Assembly (NCBI GenBank): GCA_947624815.1
Contig: CANQME010000022.1
Span: 1-37,282, forward strand
DNA from: an uncultured Lachnospiraceae bacterium
GTDB lineage: Bacteria; Bacillota; Clostridia; Lachnospirales; Lachnospiraceae
Direction: 5' to 3'
Length of the DNA stretch: 37,282 bases
Shown: piece by piece, positions 15,135 through 21,767 of the stretch
How the letters are laid out: each line of letters opens with the position of its first letter
Position numbering within the stretch: position 1 is the stretch's first letter
Made by a program: the position numbers and the translations under genes
Notes under the pieces: model-generated
What the model was told of the DNA's origin: nothing
The model's database searches: none
What the model saw: only the letters and a program-made list of their open reading frames with translations

Positions 15135-17714
15135 ATGAACACGATCATGCGGTTTGGGTGCCGGGCGTTTCAGCGCTGCTTTAAAGTGATCATACCGATT
15201 CTGCCATACCGTGATCCGGAGATCGTAAGCAGCGTCAGCGATGTGCCGGAGAGGCTGACAAAGCGGGGAATTCGGAAGGTCCTGATCATTACGGACGCCG
15301 GCGTGAAAGGCGCGGGGCTGTTGGAGCCGCTGGAAAGTGCGCTTCAAAGCGCCGGTATCGGTTACAGTGTTTTTGACCGCGTGGTGGCCAATCCGACGGT
15401 TAAAAATGTGGAGGCCGCGCGGAAATGCTGCCTTAAGAACGGTTGCCAGGCGCTGATCGGATTTGGCGGAGGTTCTTCCATCGACTGCGCCAAGGCGGTG
15501 GGTGCAAGAATTGCCCGTCCCCGCAAGCCGGTGCGTAACATGCGCGGAATATTGAAGGTTCTGCGCCCCATTCCTTACCTTGCCGCCGTTCCGACAACCG
15601 CCGGGACAGGGAGCGAAGTGACCCTGGCCTCTGTCATCACCGATTCTGACACGGGCCACAAGTTCCCGATCAATGATTTCCCGCTCATCCCCAGGCTTGC
15701 GGTGCTGGATCCGGAGAACACGAGAAGTCTGCCCAGGCATATGATATCCACGACAGGTATGGATGCGCTGACTCACGCGGTGGAGGCGTACATCGGCGGA
15801 TCGACCACGAAGGCGACCCGCGCCGATGCGCTGGAGGCTGTGAGGCTGATATTTGCGAATCTGGAAAAGGCTTACGCCGAGGGAGATGAGGATTCCAGGC
15901 GCAGTATGCTGAGAGCGGCGTTTCTGGCGGGCCGCGCTTTCTCCAAATCATATGTGGGCTATATCCATGCGGTGGCGCATTCGCTGGGCGGGGCGTATAA
16001 TATCCCTCACGGACTGGCAAACGCGGTGCTGATGCCGATCGTCCTCGATTATTATGGTTCGGCGGCCCACAGAAAGCTGCATGATCTGGCCGTCGCCGCC
16101 GGAATTGCATCTGCGGAGGAGCCGGACGGCGCGGCAGCCCGCCGGTTTATCTCCGAGATACGCGCTATGAACCGCCGCATGGGCATTCCGGAGACCCTGA
16201 AAGGGATACGCGCGGAGGACGTGCCGAAGCTTTCGAAGCACGCCACGCAGGAAGCGAATCCGCTCTACCCGGTGCCGGTTCTGATGAACGCCGCCGAGTT
16301 TGAGAAAATCTATTATGCAGTGATGGACAGAGGAGACAGTATGGACATAGAAGAGATTCTGAAAAAACAGCGGGCATTCTTCGCTTCCGGGGCAACCCTG
16401 TCCCCTGAGACGCGGATCGCGGCGCTGAAAAGGCTGCGCGAGGCCGTAAAGCGGCATGAGAAGGATATTGCCGCGGCGCTGAAGGAGGATCTGGGAAAGA
16501 GCGATTACGAAGGGTTCATGTGCGAGTCCGGTCTCGCCTTGACGGAAATCACATGGATGATCCGTCATATCCGCTCCCTGAGCCGTGAAAAGACCGTCGC
16601 CACGCCCCTGGCGCAGTTCGCTTCGCGAAGCTATGTAAAACCTGTGCCCTACGGGAATGTTCTGATCATGAGTCCCTGGAATTATCCGTTCCTGCTGACA
16701 ATTGATCCGCTGGCAGATGCCATCGCCGCGGGGAATACGGCGGTTTTGAAGCCGAGCGCTTATTCCCCCGCTACGAGCCGTATCGTGGCCGAGCTGGTAA
16801 GCGAGTGCTTCCCTCCCGAATATGTGACGGTAGTCACTGGCGGCCGGAAGGAGAACGCGAAGCTGTTGGAGCAGAAGTTCGATATGGTGTTTTTCACCGG
16901 CAGTCAGAACGTCGGGAGGGAGGTTCTGCGGCATTGTGCCGAGCGCCTGACGCCGGCAGTCCTGGAGTTGGGCGGAAAGAGCCCCTGCATCGTGGACGCC
17001 ACAGCGAATATTAAGCTGGCGGCGCGCCGCATTGTTTTCGGAAAATACCTGAACTGCGGCCAGACCTGCGTGGCGCCGGACTATATCCTGTGCGACAGGA
17101 CCGTCAAGGACAGACTGGTTGGCGCCATTAAGGCGGAGATTATCCGGCAGTACGGCACGGATCCGTTGTCGAACCCCGACTACGGCAGAATCGTGAACCG
17201 AAAGCATTATGACCGCCTTATGGGGCTGATCGCTCCGGACAAGGTGGTTCACGGCGGCCAGAGTGATCCAGACACACTCCGGATCGCGCCTACGGTCCTG
17301 GACAATGTCACCTGGGACGATCCGGTGATGGGAGAGGAGATCTTCGGCCCCATACTGCCGGTGCTCACCTTTGATGATTTCGCGGACATATTCCCGCTTC
17401 TCAGAGACCGTCAGAAGCCTCTGGCCCTGTACATTTTCTCCCGGAACCGGTCCCATATCAGGGCCGTCACCTCAGGCATCTCCTTCGGCGGCGGATGCGT
17501 CAACGATACGGTGATCCACCTGGCGACCAGTGCCATGCCCTTCGGCGGCGTAGGGGAAAGCGGTATGGGATCCTACCACGGTGCGCGCGGCTACGAGGCG
17601 TTCTCCCACCGCAAGTCCATCGTGGACAAAAAGACGTGGATCGACCTTCCCATGCGCTACCAGCCCTACGCGCGAGAGCTTTATGGGCCGCTGTTAAAGC
17701 TGTTCCTGCGATGA
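15135..17714 (+). CDS. bifunctional iron-type alcohol dehydrogenase / class-3-like aldehyde dehydrogenase fusion
   Basis: An 859-residue two-enzyme protein. Residues of about 20-400 are a group III (iron) alcohol dehydrogenase: NAD site GFGGGSSIDCAKAVG, then metal ligands in DALTHAVEAY and HAVAHSLGGAYNIPHG. Residues 403-859 are an aldehyde dehydrogenase of the ALDH3 kind, with MSPWNYPF, the glutamate motif ELGGKSP, catalytic Cys in NCGQTCVAPDY and EEIFGP. AdhE has the opposite order (ALDH first) and a CoA-acylating ALDH, so this is not AdhE. The two activities could together dismutate aldehydes to acid plus alcohol while recycling NAD(H); that is inference. Start 15135 follows AAGGGGG. An in-frame ATG at 16341, preceded by GAGGAG, lies exactly at the start of the ALDH domain, so a separate ALDH product is possible. 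Confidence 0.88.
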   Translation: MNTIMRFGCRAFQRCFKVIIPILPYRDPEIVSSVSDVPERLTKRGIRKVLIITDAGVKGAGLLEPLESALQSAGIGYSVFDRVVANPTVKNVEAARKCCLKNGCQALIGFGGGSSIDCAKAVGARIARPRKPVRNMRGILKVLRPIPYLAAVPTTAGTGSEVTLASVITDSDTGHKFPINDFPLIPRLAVLDPENTRSLPRHMISTTGMDALTHAVEAYIGGSTTKATRADALEAVRLIFANLEKAYAEGDEDSRRSMLRAAFLAGRAFSKSYVGYIHAVAHSLGGAYNIPHGLANAVLMPIVLDYYGSAAHRKLHDLAVAAGIASAEEPDGAAARRFISEIRAMNRRMGIPETLKGIRAEDVPKLSKHATQEANPLYPVPVLMNAAEFEKIYYAVMDRGDSMDIEEILKKQRAFFASGATLSPETRIAALKRLREAVKRHEKDIAAALKEDLGKSDYEGFMCESGLALTEITWMIRHIRSLSREKTVATPLAQFASRSYVKPVPYGNVLIMSPWNYPFLLTIDPLADAIAAGNTAVLKPSAYSPATSRIVAELVSECFPPEYVTVVTGGRKENAKLLEQKFDMVFFTGSQNVGREVLRHCAERLTPAVLELGGKSPCIVDATANIKLAARRIVFGKYLNCGQTCVAPDYILCDRTVKDRLVGAIKAEIIRQYGTDPLSNPDYGRIVNRKHYDRLMGLIAPDKVVHGGQSDPDTLRIAPTVLDNVTWDDPVMGEEIFGPILPVLTFDDFADIFPLLRDRQKPLALYIFSRNRSHIRAVTSGISFGGGCVNDTVIHLATSAMPFGGVGESGMGSYHGARGYEAFSHRKSIVDKKTWIDLPMRYQPYARELYGPLLKLFLR

Positions 17715-18590
17715 AACAGGAGATTTTATGTCGGCGATAACATTTGAAATATCGTCATTGATACAAATAGACTGCTTTTTGATCTCTTCCGGACAGACGG
17801 CTTCCCCGTAGTTGATACACGCGTAGGTCGCCGCTTTGTTTTGCGCGGTCATGCGCCAGAATGGGTACTTGATGATGACCGGGGTGTTGTAGCCGACGCC
17901 CAGCTCCAGAAACAGGATCCGCGTGTTCCCGCGCGTCCGCAGGAAGTTCTCGTACCGCCCGGCCGCGCTGTGCCATCTCTCGTCCTCCACGAAGCGGTCG
18001 TCGGAGCGGAGATTCATGGTCAGGGGCTTTCCGCAGTGGGGACAGACCGGCACGAGTTCGGATGGAATCCGCATATCCTTCTGCCGCTCCATCATCTGCC
18101 GGATCGCGTCCTCATTGTCAAAGGTTTCCTGCCGGCAAGGCTCCGAGCACTGAAACAGGCCGTAGTCCCCCTGCGTGTAGAACAACCGGTTTTTGTCGAA
18201 TCCCGCCTTCTGGAAACAATGATCCACATTTGTGGTGATCACGAAATAATCCTTGTCTTTCACCAGTGTCAGCAGATCGTCATAGACCGGTTTCGGTGCA
18301 TCCATATAGCGGTTGATGAAAATGTACCGGCTCCAATACGCCCAGAATTCCTCCGGCGAGGAAAACGGATAGAAGCCGCCGGAATACATGTCCGAAAAGC
18401 CGTATTTGCCGGCAAAGTCGGAGAAGTACTGCCGGAATCTCTCCCCGGTATAGGTAAAGCCCGCCGACGTGGACAATCCCGCGCCAGCGCCGATCACAAC
18501 GGCGTCCGCTCTGTCCAGTTCCTTCTTAAGCCGGTTCACATTGTCCGAGTAATCCCCGGTAGATCTCGTAATCGATATTCTTGAAAACAT
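17694..18590 (-). CDS. SirTM-class sirtuin, predicted protein ADP-ribosyltransferase
   Basis: A 298-residue Sir2-fold protein of the macrodomain-linked class M. The NAD-binding motif is GAGAGLSTSAGF at residues 34-45, the catalytic region is TTNVDHCF at 119-126, and the zinc ribbon cysteines are Cys148, Cys152, Cys183 and Cys186. Characterised SirTM proteins mono-ADP-ribosylate a lipoylated GcvH-like carrier rather than deacetylate. The ATG at 18590 is supported by GGAGGTGA with a 6-base spacer, although it lies 65 bases inside the macrodomain gene. Its 3' end overlaps the convergent dehydrogenase gene by 21 bases. No GcvH-like or lipoate-ligase gene is in the window, so the target must be encoded elsewhere or differ. 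Confidence 0.85.
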   Translation of the reverse strand: MFSRISITRSTGDYSDNVNRLKKELDRADAVVIGAGAGLSTSAGFTYTGERFRQYFSDFAGKYGFSDMYSGGFYPFSSPEEFWAYWSRYIFINRYMDAPKPVYDDLLTLVKDKDYFVITTNVDHCFQKAGFDKNRLFYTQGDYGLFQCSEPCRQETFDNEDAIRQMMERQKDMRIPSELVPVCPHCGKPLTMNLRSDDRFVEDERWHSAAGRYENFLRTRGNTRILFLELGVGYNTPVIIKYPFWRMTAQNKAATYACINYGEAVCPEEIKKQSICINDDISNVIADIKSPVSSQEQL

Positions 18591-19302
18591 TGAAGATCAC
18601 CTCCGTATTCCCTCTGTATTGCCTCACCGTATCCACGGCGATGTTCGCCGCTTCTTTGTTCGGAAAATGAAATTCCCCCGTAGAGATACAGCAGAAAGCC
18701 ACGTTCCCGATCCCGTTCTGCTGCGCCAGCTCCAGACAGGAGCGGTAACAGGAGGCAAGCACTTGCCGGTCTTCCGGCGTTACATAACCGTATATGATCG
18801 GACCGACCGTATGCAAAACATGATCGCAGGGCAGGTTATAAGCGGCCGTGAGCTTGGCCTGTCCGGTCGGTTCCTCATGCCCCTGCTTTTCCATGAGCTC
18901 CGCGCAGGCCAGCCGGAGCTGCACCCCGGCGTAGGTATGGATGACGTTATCAATGCAGCCGTGGCACGGAACGTAGCAGCCGGTCATGCCGGAATTGGCG
19001 GCATTGACGATCGCTCCGCATTTCAGAGTGGTGATGTCGCCCTGCCAGAGATAGATGCCCGGTTCGACGGGCGTCAGGTCAGCGATGTCCGTGACGCCTT
19101 TCCGCTCGGTTTCTTCCCGCAGATAGTCGTCCTGCACCGTCAGGAAATCCTCGCCGATGGTCTGCGGCGGACGGACGTTCATCAGGGAGCGAAGCAGCGT
19201 TCTCTGCTCTGCCTCGTCGGACGGAATCTGCAGCGCCCGGTACCGGGGCTGCTCGTCGATCAGCTTCTGAATGAGAAATATTCTTCTTTCGGCCTGTGTC
19301 AT
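18526..19302 (-). CDS. zinc-type macrodomain protein, predicted ADP-ribosyl hydrolase
   Basis: A 258-residue protein. Residues 1-80 are a helical N-terminal extension and residues of about 83-255 are the macrodomain. The ADP-ribose-binding motifs are GDIT at 88-91 and VNAANSGMTG at 99-108, and later CISTGEFHFPNKEAA. The zinc motif C-x4-H-x-C is seen as Cys109, His114 and Cys116, which marks the Zn-macrodomain subclass that removes ADP-ribose from SirTM targets. It is the first gene of a two-gene operon with the sirtuin, transcribed from a promoter at 19344-19372, with AAAGGCGGG upstream of the ATG. It is the probable eraser to the sirtuin writer. Confidence 0.88.
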   Translation of the reverse strand: MTQAERRIFLIQKLIDEQPRYRALQIPSDEAEQRTLLRSLMNVRPPQTIGEDFLTVQDDYLREETERKGVTDIADLTPVEPGIYLWQGDITTLKCGAIVNAANSGMTGCYVPCHGCIDNVIHTYAGVQLRLACAELMEKQGHEEPTGQAKLTAAYNLPCDHVLHTVGPIIYGYVTPEDRQVLASCYRSCLELAQQNGIGNVAFCCISTGEFHFPNKEAANIAVDTVRQYRGNTEVIFNVFKNIDYEIYRGLLGQCEPA

Positions 19303-19343
19303 ATCATTCCCGCCTTTCTTCCCCCTTTATGGGGCTGTCTATT

Positions 19344-19372
19344 ATTATACGGATATTGTTTTCCCTGCGCAA
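19344..19372 (-). promoter_or_regulatory. promoter of the macrodomain-sirtuin operon
   Basis: On the minus strand, TTGCGC (19372-19367) and TATAAT (19349-19344) are 17 bases apart, about 40 bases upstream of the macrodomain ATG. No clear operator is seen. The stretch 19373-19500 upstream holds no recognisable gene. Confidence 0.65.
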
Positions 19373-19501
19373 GTACGCACTTATTTGTAACTCACCCCGA
19401 AGGAGCTGATTTTTGATACCGTGAAAGTACGTGTGAAGAAACATATAAGAAGAAGCGGGCGGAAATTCTATTTGAAAACTCGGGGAATTTGCAGAAAACG
19501 C

Positions 19502-19640
19502 TTGCACCATGCAATCAGATATGTTATAGTTAACATGTAAGGGAAAGCCAGAGACACATGGCCTACCCCCAACAAATGTTGCGTTAAGCCCTTAACGGGC
19601 CGCCGCCACTATTGCGGGTAGTGGCGGCTTATTTCTTTTC
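19502..19640 (+). ncRNA. short structured RNA with own promoter and terminator, type I antitoxin-like
   Basis: TTGCAC (19502-19507) and TATAGT (19525-19530), 17 bases apart, should start a transcript near 19537. It has a small stem GTTAAG/CTTAAC (19583-19596) and ends at a strong terminator: GCCGCCACTA (19602-19611) with TAGTGGCGGC (19619-19628), then a T-rich tail to 19639. It has no convincing reading frame. Its 3' end overlaps, in antisense, the stop region of a holin-like toxin remnant, the layout of RatA-type antitoxin RNAs. The antitoxin role is inferred. Confidence 0.55.
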
Positions 19641-19688
19641 CCTGAAGATCTTATAACACAGACCTATCAGGGATACAATCAACTTAGT
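19629..19688 (-). pseudogene. C-terminal remnant of a small holin-like toxin
   Basis: On the minus strand the codons before the TAA at 19631-19629 read KLIVSLIGLCYKIFREKK, a hydrophobic helix with a basic tail like the end of the short holin-like (Hol_Tox/TxpA-type) membrane toxins. The expected N-terminal half and start are missing: upstream the DNA is the end of the YbaK-type gene in another frame. It is probably a truncated toxin gene whose antisense RNA is kept. The match is short, so the call is tentative. Confidence 0.45.
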
Positions 19689-20158
19689 TCTGTCGGTATC
19701 GCACAGACGTCGACCCAGCCGGCGGAGCCGGAATGGAGCGCAAGCTCTTCTACGGTCAGATCGACGGCGCTGTGGCCGCTGCCGGCGGCCGGATATATGT
19801 GGTCGAAGCGCTTCAGGGATACGTCCAGATACGTGGTTACGCCCGGCCTGACGGCGAAGGGGCAGACGCCGCCCGGCATATGTCCGATCGAAGGCTCCAC
19901 CAGATCTCTGGGTATCATTTTCGCCTTCTGATGGAAGGTATCCTTGAATTTCTTGTTGTCGATTTTCGCATCGCCGGCGGTGACGATCAGTACCGGTTTA
20001 TCATTTACGAAAAATGACATCGTTTTTGCTATCTGCCGCGGCTGACACCCGATGGCCTCTGCCGCTTCTTCGACGGTGGCGCTGGATTTTTCCAGAACCA
20101 TGACCTTATGCTCCATGCCGACCGATTGAAAATACTGGTTTACCGCTTCAAACGACAT
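19679..20158 (-). CDS. YbaK/EbsC-family aminoacyl-tRNA deacylase-like protein
   Basis: A 159-residue stand-alone editing-domain protein of normal length. The conserved lysine is in QIAKTMSFF (Lys45), with GDAKIDNKKFKDTF and the GGVCPFAVRPGV loop that shapes the substrate pocket of this family. Relatives hydrolyse mischarged tRNA, such as Cys-tRNA(Pro) or Ala-tRNA(Pro), in the cytoplasm; the exact specificity is not visible. GGAGG is 8 bases before the ATG, and a promoter lies at 20192-20220, so it is a single-gene unit. Its 3' end abuts the toxin remnant. Confidence 0.87.
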   Translation of the reverse strand: MSFEAVNQYFQSVGMEHKVMVLEKSSATVEEAAEAIGCQPRQIAKTMSFFVNDKPVLIVTAGDAKIDNKKFKDTFHQKAKMIPRDLVEPSIGHMPGGVCPFAVRPGVTTYLDVSLKRFDHIYPAAGSGHSAVDLTVEELALHSGSAGWVDVCAIPTELS

Positions 20159-20191
20159 TGCTTTCGCCTCCTTGGGATGTTCTGAACACTT

Positions 20192-20220
20192 AGTATATAA
20201 TATCGGTCGGAATAAGTAAA
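20192..20220 (-). promoter_or_regulatory. promoter of the YbaK-type gene
   Basis: On the minus strand, TTTACT (20220-20215) and TATACT (20197-20192) are 17 bases apart, with a short leader to the AAGGAGG of the gene. Confidence 0.55.
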
Positions 20221-20263
20221 TAGCGCGTGATTTTGGGGTCGAAATTTTTTAAAAATTGCCCAC

Positions 20264-20292
20264 TTGAATTTTGACAGGACATCGAATATAAT
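20264..20292 (+). promoter_or_regulatory. promoter of the MATE transporter gene
   Basis: TTGAAT (20264-20269) and TATAAT (20287-20292) are 17 bases apart. A TTGACA at 20271-20276 is better as a hexamer but only 10 bases from the -10, so it is not the -35. Transcription should begin near 20299. Confidence 0.65.
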
Positions 20293-20300
20293 GAAAAAGC

Positions 20301-20350
20301 AACGTGTGGCGTTTCAACTGCGTAAATCCGGTTGGAAGCCACACGTTTAT
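20301..20350 (+). promoter_or_regulatory. 5' leader hairpin of the MATE gene, attenuator-like
   Basis: AACGTGTGGC (20301-20310) pairs perfectly with GCCACACGTT (20338-20347), and inside it TTTCAAC (20312-20318) pairs with GTTGGAA (20331-20337) with one G-U. The roughly 17-bp stem sits at the very 5' end of the predicted mRNA, is followed by the T-rich TATTTTAT, and lies only about 10 bases before the ribosome-binding site. It may be a weak intrinsic terminator, a protein-binding element or a stabilising 5' stem. No known riboswitch class is recognised. Confidence 0.55.
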
Positions 20351-20375
20351 TTTATGTCAAAAGGAAGGAATTTTT

Positions 20376-21767
20376 ATGGAAGAAAAAACGAATCAGTTTC
20401 TCGGGGAGGAGCGTATCGGCAGACTGATGCAGAAATATGCGATCCCCTGTATCATTTCTCTGCTGGTAGGCGCTCTCTACAATATTGTAGATCAGATTTT
20501 CATCGCAAATGCTTCATACCTGGGTTCCTACGGGAATGCGGCCAATACGGTCGTTTTCCCGCTGACGGTCATCGCTCTTGCGGCCGCTGTTATGATCGGA
20601 GACGGTTGCTGCGCGTTCGTAAGTCTCAGTCTCGGAATGAAACGTCCGGAGACGGCCAGAAAGAGTGTCGGCAATTCGGTCGTTATGGTGATCGTTTGTG
20701 GTCTTGCGCTCTGTGCGGTATATCTGATCTTCAGCAGTCCGATCATTTCCATGTTCGGCGGGACCGTCAATGAGGAAACATTCCGGTATTCGAAGGAATA
20801 CTTCTTCTACATCACACTCGGGATCCCGTTCTATATGTTCGGGCAGGCGCTGAACCCCATCATCCGGGCCGACGGAAGTCCCCGCTTCGCGATGGTGTCG
20901 ACACTGGCCGGCGCAGTGCTCAATATCATCCTGGATCCGGTCTTTATCTTTGGCTTCCGGTGGGGGATGATGGGCGCCGCCGTGGCGACCGTCCTCGGAC
21001 AGGTCGTGACCGCAGTTCTGGCGGTCGGGTACATCCTGCACATGAAGCTGGTGAAACCCGCGAAGCCGGATTTTCGGCTGGATGGACACGTCTGCCGGAA
21101 AACGCTGGTGCTCGGTATGACCAGCTTCCTGTCGCAGATTTCTCTGGTTGCTTCGATGGCCGCAGTCAACAATATGATCCGGAAATACGGCGCGCTTGAT
21201 CCGGTGTTCGGACAGGAGCAGTACGCGCAGATCCCGATGGCGGTGGTCGGCATTGTGATGAAATTCTTTCAGATCGTCATTTCCATCGTGGTCGGCATGG
21301 CTGCCGGGTGTATTCCTGTCGTCGGTTATAATATGGGAGCTGGGAAGGAGAACCGCGTCAGGGCGCTATTTACCAGGCTGCTGGCTGCGGAGGCGGCGGT
21401 CGGAACCGCGGCGCTTCTCATCGTGGAACTGCTTCCGCAGCAGCTGATCCGTATTTTCGGCGCAGCGAATGAGAGCGTTTACTATACGGATTTTGCGGTC
21501 AGAGCGTTTCGCATCTATCTGTGCATGGTCATATTTGCCTGTGTAAATAAAGCCTGCTTTATCTTCCTGCAGGCGATGGGTAAGGCGGCGGCCTCCACGG
21601 CGCTGTCTATGATCCGTGAGATCGTCTTTGGCGTTGGGTTCGCGCTTTTGCTGCCGGTCTTCTTCGGCCTTGACGGCGTTCTGTATTCCATGCCGCTTTC
21701 TGATATCCTGACGTTTGTGATCGCCGTCTGGCTGATCGCGGGGACGTACAGGGATTTAAAGGGATGA
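20376..21767 (+). CDS. MATE-family multidrug efflux transporter
   Basis: A 463-residue protein with about 12 membrane segments, the MATE/DinF size. It starts MEEKTNQFLGEERIGRLMQK and reads into the family's conserved first segment (YAIPCIISLLVGALYNIVDQ, then IFIANASYLGSYGNA). The two halves are pseudo-symmetric, and the GMAAGCIPVVGYNMGAG block recurs in the second half as expected for MepA-like members. Such proteins expel cationic drugs or metabolites with Na+ or H+. Start 20376 follows AGGAAGG with 7 bases; a longer in-frame reading from 20304 runs through the leader hairpin. It is monocistronic. Its stop overlaps the convergent hydF gene by 12 bases. Confidence 0.9.
   Translation: MEEKTNQFLGEERIGRLMQKYAIPCIISLLVGALYNIVDQIFIANASYLGSYGNAANTVVFPLTVIALAAAVMIGDGCCAFVSLSLGMKRPETARKSVGNSVVMVIVCGLALCAVYLIFSSPIISMFGGTVNEETFRYSKEYFFYITLGIPFYMFGQALNPIIRADGSPRFAMVSTLAGAVLNIILDPVFIFGFRWGMMGAAVATVLGQVVTAVLAVGYILHMKLVKPAKPDFRLDGHVCRKTLVLGMTSFLSQISLVASMAAVNNMIRKYGALDPVFGQEQYAQIPMAVVGIVMKFFQIVISIVVGMAAGCIPVVGYNMGAGKENRVRALFTRLLAAEAAVGTAALLIVELLPQQLIRIFGAANESVYYTDFAVRAFRIYLCMVIFACVNKACFIFLQAMGKAAASTALSMIREIVFGVGFALLLPVFFGLDGVLYSMPLSDILTFVIAVWLIAGTYRDLKG

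Noticed and set aside
15948-17456. Open frame of about 500 codons opposite the dehydrogenase fusion
   Set aside because: Arg/His/Gln-rich antisense shadow without recognisable domains; the plus-strand frame has clear catalytic motifs.
16341-17714. Reading the locus as two separate genes, Fe-ADH and ALDH
   Set aside because: No stop codon separates the two parts; the frame is continuous. Internal initiation is kept as a finding instead.
15135-17714. Calling the fusion AdhE
   Set aside because: Domain order is reversed and the ALDH motifs (NCGQTCVAPDY) resemble ALDH3, not the CoA-acylating ALDH of AdhE.
19304-19510. 68-codon open frame upstream of the macrodomain gene
   Set aside because: It overlaps the macrodomain promoter, has no ribosome-binding site and no family resemblance.
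20271-20292. TTGACA at 20271 as the -35 of the MATE promoter
   Set aside because: Only 10 bases from the TATAAT; TTGAAT at 20264 has the proper 17-base spacing.
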